NCBI GenBank assembly: GCA_964624465.1
Contig: CAZUZD010000242.1
Span: forward strand, 1-9,645
Length of the DNA stretch: 9,645 nt
Reading direction: 5' to 3'
Source of the DNA: CAZUZD01 sp964624465
GTDB lineage: Bacteria > Planctomycetota > Planctomycetia > Isosphaerales > Isosphaeraceae
Made by a program: the position numbers and the translations under genes. This document shows positions 1 through 6,635 of the stretch, in pieces; position 1 is the stretch's first letter, and each line of letters begins with the position of its first letter. Below the pieces are notes generated by a model that worked only from the letters and a program-made list of their open reading frames with translations, did not search any database and was not told the DNA's origin.

Positions 1-1570
1 TATTTTGGGGGAAGTTGGCCGTGGCGATGAACAGCACCTCGCTGAGGTCGAACGGCACGTTCAGGTAGTGGTCGGTGAACGAGTCGTTCTGCGCCGGGTC
101 GAGCACCTCCAGCAGGGCGCTGGCGGGATCGCCCTGGAACGAGACGCCGAGCTTGTCGACCTCGTCGAGCAGGAACACCGGGTTGCGGGTGCCGGCCTGC
201 TTCAGGCCCTGGATGATTCGCCCCGGCATGGCCCCCACGTACGTGCGGCGGTGGCCGCGGATGTCGGCCTCGTCGCGCACGCCGCCCAGCGCGGCCCGCA
301 CGTACTTGCGGCCCAGCGAGCGGGCGATCGACTTGGCGATGGACGTCTTGCCCACGCCGGGCGGGCCGACGAACAGGAGGATGGGCCCGCGCGCCATGGC
401 GCGGGCCTTGGCCTCGGCCTGGTCCTGGATCGGGCTCTCGGCGCCGCCGGGGGCGAGCGTCGGCGTGGCGGTGTCCCTGGGGGGGCGCAGGGTCTCGGCG
501 GGCACGGCGCCCTCGGCGGCGACCTGGTCGGCGATCTTGCGGGCCTTGAGCTGGCGCACGGCGAGGAACTCGAGGACGCGGTCCTTGACGTCCTTGAGGC
601 CATAGTGGTCCTCGTCGAGCACCTGGGCGGCGTGGTTCAGATCCAGCAGGTCGTCGGAGCGGGTGTTCCAGGGCAGCTCGGCGACCCACTCCAGGTAGGT
701 GCGGATGACCTGCGCCTCCATCGACTCGCGGCCGGCGCGCTCCAGGCGCCCCAGCTCGCGCTCGACCTCGATGCGGGCCTCGCGCGGCAGGTCCTGCTTG
801 CCGAGCTTGGCGCGCAGCTCCTCGATCTCGCGGTTCTGGTCGTCCTCGCCCAGCTCCTTGCGGATCGCCTTCATCTGCTCGCGGAGGAACATCTCGCGCT
901 GGCGCTCGCCCAGCTCCTCCTGCACCTGGTTCTTGATCTCGGCCTGCGCCTCGAGCATGCCGATCTGGCGCTGCATGTGCACCAGGGCGCGCCGCATCCG
1001 CTCCTCGACGGCCAGCGTCTCCAGCAGCCCCTGCTTCTCGGCCACCGGCAGCTCCAGGTAGCCACCGACCAGGTCGGCGAACTTGCCGGGGTCGGTCACC
1101 GAGTCCATCACGCTGTGCAGGACCTCCTCGGGCATCCCCCGGCGCTCGCCCAGCTCCATGGCCCGCTCGCGGGTCTCGCGATAGAGGGCGGCGAAGGCCG
1201 GGTCGTCGGCCACCACCGGCGGGATCTCGGCGACCGGGGTGACCTCGGCGGTGATGTAGCCGTCGGCCGTCTGGTACACCTGCGCCGCAGCCCGCTCCTC
1301 GCCGAGCAGGAGCAGCTGCACCCCGCCCAGCCCGCGCTGGACCTGCCCGATGCGGGCGATCACGCCCAGGCTGTACAGCTGGTCGACGGCGGGCTCCTCG
1401 GCCATGTCGCGCTGGGCGACGGCGAAGATCAGGCCCTCATGCACCTTGACCGCCGTCTCGACGGCGCGGAGGGTCCCCGGCCGGCCGACGCCGATCGGCG
1501 TGGTCACGCCCGGGAAGATCACCGTCCCGCGCAGGGGCAAGACGGGCAAGGTCTGCGACGGCTGGGCCAT
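1..1570 (-). CDS. lon: ATP-dependent Lon protease, 3' part outside window
   Basis: Lon is a cytoplasmic homo-oligomeric AAA+ serine protease that unfolds and degrades damaged and regulatory proteins. The 523 visible codons begin MAQPSQTLPVLPLRGTVIFP, the usual start of the LON substrate-binding domain (about residues 8-205). A helical coiled region follows (about 205-335, with the LREQMKAIRKELGE motif). The AAA+ module has Walker A GPPGVGKT with K408 and Walker B FLLDEVDK with D469 and E470. The frame is open to the window edge, ending in FIATANFPQN, so sensor 1 onwards and the Ser-Lys protease domain are not seen. The ATG at 1570 fits the family N terminus and has GGAG six bases upstream. 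About 45 extra residues (about 345-390, rich in Ala, Pro and Glu) lie just before Walker A, where typical Lon proteins run almost directly into GPIL; E. coli Lon has its Walker lysine at 362. The gene is transcribed away from the Tat-TIM-barrel gene. Identity is secure. Confidence 0.96.
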   Translation of the reverse strand, partial: MAQPSQTLPVLPLRGTVIFPGVTTPIGVGRPGTLRAVETAVKVHEGLIFAVAQRDMAEEPAVDQLYSLGVIARIGQVQRGLGGVQLLLLGEERAAAQVYQTADGYITAEVTPVAEIPPVVADDPAFAALYRETRERAMELGERRGMPEEVLHSVMDSVTDPGKFADLVGGYLELPVAEKQGLLETLAVEERMRRALVHMQRQIGMLEAQAEIKNQVQEELGERQREMFLREQMKAIRKELGEDDQNREIEELRAKLGKQDLPREARIEVERELGRLERAGRESMEAQVIRTYLEWVAELPWNTRSDDLLDLNHAAQVLDEDHYGLKDVKDRVLEFLAVRQLKARKIADQVAAEGAVPAETLRPPRDTATPTLAPGGAESPIQDQAEAKARAMARGPILLFVGPPGVGKTSIAKSIARSLGRKYVRAALGGVRDEADIRGHRRTYVGAMPGRIIQGLKQAGTRNPVFLLDEVDKLGVSFQGDPASALLEVLDPAQNDSFTDHYLNVPFDLSEVLFIATANFPQN

Positions 1571-1644
1571 GTCAGTCTCCAGGCTCCGGTCCAGGACGGC
1601 ATCGCGGGCGCACGCACGGGGGGAGAGGAATCGCCGCAACCGCC

Positions 1645-1690
1645 GGGCCAGTCCCGCATTGGGCCGGCTCGGCCCCCGGGCGACTGGCCC
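1645..1690. repeat. Nested inverted repeat in probable lon 5' leader
   Basis: The outer arms GGGCCAGTC (1645-1653) and GACTGGCCC (1682-1690) are perfectly complementary over 9 bp. Inside lies a second perfect stem, GGGCCG (1661-1666) and CGGCCC (1670-1675), with a 3-base loop. As RNA from either strand this could fold into a two-tier stem-loop. It lies between the candidate lon promoter and the lon start, so a leader-RNA role is possible. In such GC-rich DNA chance pairing is common; the nesting is what stands out. Confidence 0.5.
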
Positions 1691-1731
1691 CTCCGGGTTC
1701 AGGCGCGGTGCGCCCCGGCCAATCTCCCCCT

Positions 1732-1762
1732 ATGATACGCACGACAGCCACCCCCCGTTCAA
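1732..1762 (-). promoter_or_regulatory. Candidate sigma-70-type promoter for lon
   Basis: On the minus strand, TTGAAC (1762 to 1757) resembles a -35 box and TATCAT (1737 to 1732) a -10 box. The 19-base spacer is slightly long. If real, transcription would begin near 1725 and give a lon leader of roughly 155 bases. I see no CIRCE element and no clear heat-shock sigma-32 consensus. Planctomycete promoters are poorly defined, so this is tentative. Confidence 0.33.
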
Positions 1763-1915
1763 CGTTCGCCCGGCCGCCGACCGCTCCGCCCGAAATCGTC
1801 CCCCAGGAACCGGCTTTCGGGCCAGCGCCGGCCACCGCTGGGCTACCATCAGGTCGGGCCCCCGGCGCACCCGGTCCGCGTGGTCGCGGGGCGGGTGCCG
1901 TGGCGGCCCCTGGCC

Positions 1916-1920
1916 GGAGG
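1916..1920 (+). promoter_or_regulatory. Ribosome binding site of the Tat-TIM-barrel gene
   Basis: GGAGG lies eight bases before the ATG at 1929. It decides the start of this gene, because the open frame extends far upstream in the GC-rich DNA. Starting here puts the twin-arginine motif at the N terminus, as expected. Confidence 0.75.
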
Positions 1921-1928
1921 CTCGATCG

Positions 1929-2900
1929 ATGCCCGATCCGTTTCACCGTCGCGACCTGCTGCGGGCCGCCGCCCTGCTGCCGCTGGGCGGGACGACCCGG
2001 GGCGCCCCGGCGGCCGACCTGGCGCCGGTGCGTCGCGTCGGGGGGCCGGCGCTGCGGCCCGGCCTGAACGCGTACTCGTTCCTGGAGCCGCTGAACGCCC
2101 ACCGCAAGGACCCGGCGCGCGGCATCGACCTGTTCGGCGTCTGCGACTTCGCCGCCGGGCAGGACCTCGACTCCGTCGACCTCACCGGCTACTTCTTCCC
2201 CGGCTACCCGGAGCCGCCCGACGATGCCTTCGTCTCCCGCCTGAAGCGCCACGCGCACCACCTGGGCCTGCACATCAGCGGCACGGGCATCCGCAACGAC
2301 TTCGCCACGGCCGACGCCGCCGTGCGCGCCGCCGGGGTGGCCCTGGCCCGCGTCTGGATCGAGGTCGCCGCCAGGCTGGGCGCCCCGGTGATCCGCCTCT
2401 TCGCCGGCCCGCAGCCGCCCCACAAGGACTGGCAGACCGCCTCGGGCCACGCCGCCAGGGCCGAGGTGGAAGCCTGGATGGCCGACGCCCTGCGCGCCTG
2501 CGCCGAGCACGGAGCCAGGTTCGGCGTGCAGATCGCCGTCCAGAACCACGGCGACTTCCTCAGCACCGGCGCCGAGCACCTGAGCCTGCTCCAGCGGGTC
2601 GACCACCCCTGGTGCGGGGCGCTCGTGGACACGGGCAAGTACCTCACCGCCGACCCCTACGCCGACATCCGCATGATGGTCCCCTACGCCCTGAACTGGC
2701 AGGTCAAGGAGACGCTGGACAGCACCCGGAAGTCGCCGGCGACCGACTACCCCCGGCTCGTCCAGATCCTGCACGACGGCGGATACCGCGGCCCCCTGCC
2801 CATCGAGACCCTCTCCATGGGCCGCCCCGACTACGATCCCGCCGCCGAGGTGACCCGCGTCCTGGCCGCGCTCCGCCAGGCCATCGCCGCCGTCCGCTGA
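1929..2900 (+). CDS. Tat-exported sugar phosphate isomerase/epimerase-like TIM-barrel protein
   Basis: A 323-residue protein of the xylose isomerase-like TIM-barrel (AP endonuclease 2) superfamily. It begins MPDPFHRRDLLRAAALLPLG: a twin-arginine motif (RRDLLR) and a hydrophobic stretch, implying folded export to the periplasm, as is common for planctomycete members. Candidate active-site or metal-binding segments are VQNHGDF (Q205, N206, H207), VDTGKY (D234), WQVKE (E261) and PIETLS (E293). From memory, Gln before Asn-His, where classical members carry Glu, is usual for this planctomycete subgroup. Members are usually annotated sugar phosphate isomerase/epimerase and probably act on sugar or inositol derivatives, but the substrate cannot be read from the sequence. 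The ATG is set by GGAGG at 1916-1920. The next gene starts 38 bases after the stop, suggesting an operon. The family call is firm and the specific reaction unknown. Confidence 0.9.
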   Translation: MPDPFHRRDLLRAAALLPLGGTTRGAPAADLAPVRRVGGPALRPGLNAYSFLEPLNAHRKDPARGIDLFGVCDFAAGQDLDSVDLTGYFFPGYPEPPDDAFVSRLKRHAHHLGLHISGTGIRNDFATADAAVRAAGVALARVWIEVAARLGAPVIRLFAGPQPPHKDWQTASGHAARAEVEAWMADALRACAEHGARFGVQIAVQNHGDFLSTGAEHLSLLQRVDHPWCGALVDTGKYLTADPYADIRMMVPYALNWQVKETLDSTRKSPATDYPRLVQILHDGGYRGPLPIETLSMGRPDYDPAAEVTRVLAALRQAIAAVR

Positions 2901-2926
2901 GTTCGCCCGTCCCGTCCCGGAATCCC

Positions 2927-2931
2927 GGAGG
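2927..2931 (+). promoter_or_regulatory. Ribosome binding site fixing a TTG start
   Basis: GGAGG lies seven bases before TTG at 2939. No in-frame ATG or GTG with a comparable site is close by, and the protein family N terminus begins shortly after, so TTG is the preferred start of the downstream gene. Confidence 0.72.
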
Positions 2932-2938
2932 CCCTCCG

Positions 2939-3589
2939 TTGGCACGCAAGGCCGCCCCCGCCCAGCTCCCCGCCGCCGCGCCCGGGGCGATCCCCTACGA
3001 CGTGCACCCGACGGTCGCCCTGGTGGCATCCTGGCTGGCCACGCTGGAGGCGAGGTCGGGCCGGAGCCTGGCCGAGTGGATCGCCCTGATCGAGCGCGAC
3101 GGACCGGCCGGCACCCGCGCCCGCACCGGGTGGCTCAGGACCGCGCACGGCCAGCCCCCCCGCTCCGCCGGCTTCCTCGCCCAGGCCGCCGCCGGCGACC
3201 TCCGCGACAGCGACCCCGCCGCCTACCTCCGCACCGCCGTCACCTCGGTCGACACGATGTTCGGCGGCCCGCGCGCCGCCCTGCGCCCGCTCTACGACAC
3301 CCTGCTCGCCCTGGCCCGCTCCCTCGGCCCCGACGTGCGCGTCTGCCCCGCCACCACCATCGTCCCCCTCTACCGCCACCACGTCTTCGCCCAGCTCAAA
3401 CCCGCCACGAACTCCCGCCTCGACCTCGGCCTCGCCCTCGGCGACACCCCCTGCACCGCCCCCCTGATCGACACCAGCGGCCTGGCCAAGAAGGATCGCA
3501 TCACCCACCGCATCCCCATCGAGCACCGAGACCAGATCGACGCCGAGGTGCTCCACTGGCTCCGACTCGCCTACGACCGCGACGCCTGA
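2939..3589 (+). CDS. DUF4287 and DUF5655 domain-containing protein
   Basis: A 216-residue cytoplasmic-looking protein without signal peptide or membrane segment. After an Ala/Pro-rich tail of about 20 residues, residues 24-75 match the DUF4287 pattern (SWLATLEARSGRSLAEWIAL, then a GWLRTAHGQ segment). Residues from about 100 to the end match DUF5655 (RPLYDTLLALARSLGPDV, FAQLKPATNSRLDLGLALGD, ending near LHWLRLAYD). Proteins with both domains are widespread in bacteria and uncharacterised, so no function is assigned. The TTG start at 2939 is chosen because of GGAGG seven bases upstream and because the conserved part begins soon after. The gene follows the Tat-TIM-barrel gene by 38 bases with no terminator between, so co-transcription is likely, though no functional link is evident. 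A strong hairpin follows its stop. The domain assignment is from recalled family patterns. Confidence 0.85.
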   Translation: MARKAAPAQLPAAAPGAIPYDVHPTVALVASWLATLEARSGRSLAEWIALIERDGPAGTRARTGWLRTAHGQPPRSAGFLAQAAAGDLRDSDPAAYLRTAVTSVDTMFGGPRAALRPLYDTLLALARSLGPDVRVCPATTIVPLYRHHVFAQLKPATNSRLDLGLALGDTPCTAPLIDTSGLAKKDRITHRIPIEHRDQIDAEVLHWLRLAYDRDA

Positions 3590-3617
3590 GCCGCCCGCCG
3601 CTCGGCTGAGTCCCGTT

Positions 3618-3664
3618 GGGGCCGCTGTGCGGACCGGCTTCGGATTGGTCCGCACAGCGGCCCC
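3618..3664. terminator. Bidirectional hairpin between convergent genes
   Basis: The arms GGGGCCGCTGTGCGGACC (3618-3635) and GGTCCGCACAGCGGCCCC (3647-3664) pair perfectly over 18 bp around an 11-base loop. The hairpin starts 28 bases after the DUF4287-DUF5655 stop and ends 13 bases before the stop codon of the convergent DUF262-DUF1524 gene. No T-tract follows on either strand, which is common for GC-rich genomes. Its position makes a shared terminator the simplest reading. Confidence 0.75.
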
Positions 3665-3677
3665 TCCGGAGCACAGA

Positions 3678-5600
3678 TCAGGGGGCGGAGGAGTCAGCAG
3701 CGATGGTCAACTCGGCCTCGATCTGATCGGCGTCGGTCTCAACATCGACGCCTTCCTCCTGGAAATCACCGGTATAGACGGGCTTGCCGATGGCTCGTTC
3801 GATCAGGGCGAGGAGGCGACTCTGTCGGTCGACCAGGAATTTCTCGAACGCGTCCTTGCGCAGCAGCGACGCATCGACCAGGTGCGAGGCGAGATAAGCA
3901 TCGAGGTGGCTGCGCGGGATCGGTGGGTTGCCGTCGGTGCCCTGTTCCAGCTTGCCCAGGTAAACCGACGGCGCCGTGCCGCCGAGCATCCGGTTGGTGC
4001 GGTACGAGAGCGGCGTCTTGTTGATGATCGAGTCGTAAACGGCGGGCTTGATGCCACGCTTCTTGCACCAGTCCTGAGGGAAGATGTGGTGGATGTCCAC
4101 GTACTCCCCGAAGAAGACGGTGTGATCGAACTCCTGGCCCGAGCGGAGATCCTGCGCCCCCTCCTTCATGAGCAGGGCGTTGACACCCTTGTAGGCGGCC
4201 GAGAGCCGCATCCGCATGGTCTTGAGCCGATCGGCGCGGAACATCGTCTCGCTGACGGTCGAGGGCTCGGGGCCACCGTCCAACCAGGCGGGCACCTCCA
4301 GGAAGTCGCGGGCGTTGCGCGACTCGACCGCCGAGCCGTACAACTCGCCAAAGACACCGTTCCAGTACCACCGCACCAGCCTGGCGCGGACCGCCTCGTG
4401 CTCCCACTTCTCACCGATATCGGCGAGGATCGCGGCCAAGGGCACCAACTGCGACTGATACGGTAGGTCGAAGATCCGGTAGATGTGCAGCATGTGCAGG
4501 AACTTGGCGGCCTGCTCGAAGCCGCGCTCAACCTGCTTCTCGTACTTCTTGTAGGCCGAGAGTGGCAGATTCAGCAGCGCCTGCCGATTGCCAGAGACCG
4601 CCGGCAACTCCTTGCCCTGCCGTCCCTCGGCTTCGGCCGCCCGCCGGCGGTCCCGGGTGTGGAACAGCGAGATGGCGTGCAGGAAGTCGGTATTGGAAAC
4701 CTCGGCCAGTATTCCAGTGTCCTGACTCGAGTAGCGAAGCATGTCGGCCAGCCGCCGATGGCGGCCCGGGGTGGCTTCGTCGCCGTACCAGTCCTTGCGC
4801 AGCTCGTGACCGGAGGCGGCGTACATCGCCGTCACCAGTTCGAAGGCGTCGAGCGGTTTGCCTCCCGTATTCACCTTCTCGAAGACGACGCAGACCGCTT
4901 CCTTGGACGTCGACTGGTCGAGGGTGATGACCGGGACGTGGTACGACTTGAAGTTCTCCAGCACCTGCTTCTTGAAGACCTTGAATTCCGCCTTGAGCTG
5001 CCCCTTGTCCGGGTGGGCGTGGCAGTACTCGTCCAGGCCGTCCTGCCATTCATCCCAGTCGAACACCTGGGACACCGGATACATCAGCGATTCGTACTCC
5101 TGCTCGCGGGTTGAGAGGTCGAGCATGGTGGCGCGACCGAAATCCGCACGAATGATGCGGTCTTCGGGAACGCCCAGAATTGCCTCGTCCCGATCGACCA
5201 CGGGATCGAGGGCCTTCCGAATGTCGATGTAGAACCAGCGCTTCACCTTCTTCTTCTTGGGGGTGACCGTCTCCACCACCTGGTTCCGCGAGATCACCTG
5301 ATAGAGTGACGTGATCCGCTGCTGGCCGTCCAGGAGCAGCGACTGAGGCACGGCCTGCCTCGCTTGCGGCGGTGCCCCCTCGACGGGCCTGGGCTTGAAG
5401 TTGACCGGCCCGCCGGTTTCGAGCGCCATCAGAGCACCGACCGGAAACGCCCGCGAGACCGAAGCGATCAGGCTCTTGATCCGGTCCTCATCCCACACCC
5501 AGCTCCGCTGAAAGTCCGGCAATTGCAGGACTCCACGGTGGCAATCCTCCAATAGCTTGTGCAGTGGATAGGGATTCGTCTGAAATGTCGTACCGGCCAT
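3678..5600 (-). CDS. DUF262-DUF1524 protein, probable GmrSD-like type IV restriction/defence nuclease
   Basis: A 640-residue single-chain protein. The N-terminal DUF262 (GmrS, ParB/Srx-fold) domain shows LPDFQRSWVWD (residues 27-37) and LLDGQQRITSLYQ (89-101); the DGQQR motif is the family's nucleotide-hydrolysis signature. The C-terminal DUF1524 (GmrD, HNH/His-Me-like nuclease) domain shows DIHHIFPQDW (H504, H505) followed by INKTPLSYRTNRMLGG (526-541) and PSVYL. In characterised relatives (GmrSD, BrxU, SspE) this pair senses modified DNA and cuts it, restricting phage; what this protein senses is unknown. Base composition is clearly lower in GC than its neighbours (a sampled line near 4861 is 60%, one in glpD 85%), suggesting horizontal acquisition. 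The ATG at 5600 begins MAGTTFQTNPYPLHKLLED, a normal family start, but has no strong Shine-Dalgarno sequence. No methylase, dnd, ssp or BREX gene is visible beside it. All key motifs are intact. Confidence 0.9.
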   Translation of the reverse strand: MAGTTFQTNPYPLHKLLEDCHRGVLQLPDFQRSWVWDEDRIKSLIASVSRAFPVGALMALETGGPVNFKPRPVEGAPPQARQAVPQSLLLDGQQRITSLYQVISRNQVVETVTPKKKKVKRWFYIDIRKALDPVVDRDEAILGVPEDRIIRADFGRATMLDLSTREQEYESLMYPVSQVFDWDEWQDGLDEYCHAHPDKGQLKAEFKVFKKQVLENFKSYHVPVITLDQSTSKEAVCVVFEKVNTGGKPLDAFELVTAMYAASGHELRKDWYGDEATPGRHRRLADMLRYSSQDTGILAEVSNTDFLHAISLFHTRDRRRAAEAEGRQGKELPAVSGNRQALLNLPLSAYKKYEKQVERGFEQAAKFLHMLHIYRIFDLPYQSQLVPLAAILADIGEKWEHEAVRARLVRWYWNGVFGELYGSAVESRNARDFLEVPAWLDGGPEPSTVSETMFRADRLKTMRMRLSAAYKGVNALLMKEGAQDLRSGQEFDHTVFFGEYVDIHHIFPQDWCKKRGIKPAVYDSIINKTPLSYRTNRMLGGTAPSVYLGKLEQGTDGNPPIPRSHLDAYLASHLVDASLLRKDAFEKFLVDRQSRLLALIERAIGKPVYTGDFQEEGVDVETDADQIEAELTIAADSSAP

Positions 5601-5645
5601 GGCAATCTGAACGCTCTTTTAGTGACGTCGAATACCTAACTTCAC

Positions 5646-5664
5646 TCATCTTACTTTAAGATGA
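5646..5664. promoter_or_regulatory. Perfect 8-bp dyad in AT-rich region upstream of the DUF262-DUF1524 gene
   Basis: TCATCTTA (5646-5653) and TAAGATGA (5657-5664) are exact inverted repeats around CTT. The dyad sits 46-64 bases before the DUF262-DUF1524 start, in the most AT-rich stretch of the window (about 5601-5665), where a promoter is expected; I found no convincing -35/-10 pair. It could be an operator. It also lies 24 bases past the DUF1080 stop, so it could be a weak hairpin in that transcript, although its AT-rich stem lacks a T-tract. Confidence 0.4.
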
Positions 5665-5687
5665 AATCCGGGCACACGATCTACCGC

Positions 5688-6407
5688 TCAGGGCTGGTCC
5701 TTGGGCTTCTGCTCGGCGACCTCGGCGGGGGTGAGGGGGCGGATGTCGACCTTGCGGATCTCGCTGGCGCTGGCCCAGGTGGCGAAGCCCAGGGGCTGGT
5801 TGGGGCGGACCTCGACGCGGGTGGCGAGCAGGCGGTCGGCGATGTCGGCGTCGATGATCGGCTTCTCGTCGACCCAGACGCGGATGGCATCGGCGGTGAC
5901 GCGGATGCGGAAGCGGTACCAGGTGCCGTTGGTGTACTCGACGTACTTGGTGGTCGAATTCTCGGAGGCGTCGGCGCCGTCGATGCTGGACAGGCCGGTG
6001 ACGGTGCCGCCCCAGCCGCCGTTGACCAGGGTCACGAACATGGGTCCAACCGGGAACGTGGCGGCGGCGAAGAAGTCCTTGCCGTCGAGGCGACGGGCCT
6101 CATAAATCAGCTCGTAATCGACCTTCGGCAGGTCGGCGCGAGTGCTGGTGACGCCGGTCATCCGGCCTCCCTCGGACTTCGCCAGCGCGAGGACCCCGTC
6201 CTTCACCGACACGGCACCGGCGTTGCGGAACATCGTCGCCTGCCAGCCGTCGAGCGACTTGCCGTCGAAGAGGGCCCTCACGCCGGGCGCGGCGGGCTTC
6301 GGGTCGTCGGCGCCGGCCGCGCCGGGGCCGGCGGCGAGCGCAAGCAGGGCCAGGGCGGTGAGCAGCGGGGCGGAGGCGACGAGGCGGAGGCGGCGGGAGC
6401 GGGGCAT
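5688..6407 (-). CDS. Secreted DUF1080 (3-keto-disaccharide hydrolase family) protein
   Basis: A 239-residue protein with a Sec-type signal peptide: basic MPRSRRLRL, a Leu/Ala-rich core, and probable cleavage around GAAGA-DD near residue 33. The mature part opens with the family hallmark ALFDGKSLDGWQ and has a concanavalin/LamG-like beta-sandwich pattern, including DYELIYEARR, GTWYRFRIRV, RVWVDEKPI and LGFATWAS, ending in KVDIRPL. DUF1080 (PF06439) proteins are greatly expanded in planctomycetes. Some relatives hydrolyse 3-keto-glycosides; others are probably carbohydrate-binding, and I cannot tell which applies here. The ATG at 6407 is preferred to the longer upstream reading because it gives a clean signal peptide and has AGGGA about eight bases upstream. 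It is transcribed divergently from the glpD leader. A TATCCT element (6520 to 6515, minus strand) is a possible -10 box without a clear -35. Confidence 0.88.
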   Translation of the reverse strand: MPRSRRLRLVASAPLLTALALLALAAGPGAAGADDPKPAAPGVRALFDGKSLDGWQATMFRNAGAVSVKDGVLALAKSEGGRMTGVTSTRADLPKVDYELIYEARRLDGKDFFAAATFPVGPMFVTLVNGGWGGTVTGLSSIDGADASENSTTKYVEYTNGTWYRFRIRVTADAIRVWVDEKPIIDADIADRLLATRVEVRPNQPLGFATWASASEIRKVDIRPLTPAEVAEQKPKDQP

Positions 6408-6584
6408 GGCGAGGTCCCTGCGGGGTCGGGCCCGGGGCCGGCCGCACCGGGGAGAGGGGGCGGGAGCCCGGCGACCGGGGCGGACGCCCGGGCCGTAGGC
6501 AGTGCCGGCGCCCGAGGATACCATCGCGGTCGCGGGCGCACGACCGGGCACCCGCCCAGGAATAGGCACACGGGGGACACGCCG

Positions 6585-6635
6585 ATGAGCCACCACAGCA
6601 GACGGCCGGGACTCGCCAGTCGGGGCCCGCGATGA
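6585..6635 (+). CDS. Putative 16-residue leader peptide coupled to glpD
   Basis: An ATG at 6585, with GGGGGA seven bases upstream (6572-6577), opens a 16-codon frame (MSHHSRRPGLASRGPR). Its TGA (6633-6635) overlaps the glpD ATG (6632) as ATGA. The glpD start itself has only a GGGG run (6622-6625) as a ribosome site. This is the classic arrangement for translational coupling. The peptide is basic and resembles nothing I know. It may be a real upstream ORF or a chance one; conservation would decide. Confidence 0.4.
   Translation: MSHHSRRPGLASRGPR

Larger units (their letters stand above)
1571..1928. other. Divergent intergenic region, lon / TIM-barrel gene
   Basis: This 358-base stretch separates two divergent starts and must hold both promoters. 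I found no conserved coding sequence; open frames crossing it are GC-driven shadows. It contains a candidate lon promoter (1732-1762) and a nested inverted repeat (1645-1690). A smaller 5-bp hairpin (GGCGC/GCGCC, 1702-1714) is also present. For the rightward gene the only -10-like element I see is TACCAT at 1844-1849, with no recognisable -35 at proper spacing. Confidence 0.6.

Noticed and set aside
5..1735. 576-residue plus-strand open frame over lon
   Set aside because: It is antisense to an unmistakable Lon reading on the minus strand, and the translation shows only compositional bias (Leu, Gly, Ala, Val, Asp).
1840..1852. Recurring TACCATC/GGTATC-like elements upstream of several genes (near 1844, 6519, 8723) as a shared promoter motif
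   Set aside because: There are only three short, imperfect matches on different strands with no matching -35 boxes, too little to claim a motif.
1572..3029. 485-residue minus-strand open frame opposite the TIM-barrel gene
   Set aside because: It is a shadow of the plus-strand gene with clear motifs, and it has no recognisable domain.
3665..5690. Possible mobile element ends or target-site duplication around the defence-like gene
   Set aside because: By eye I found no matching direct or inverted terminal repeats at the two edges and no transposase or integrase, so only horizontal acquisition by composition is proposed.
5661..6635. 324-residue plus-strand frame opposite the DUF1080 gene
   Set aside because: It is the antisense of a well-supported secreted protein. 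Only its last 17 codons, from 6585, have a plausible start of their own and are listed separately as the leader ORF.
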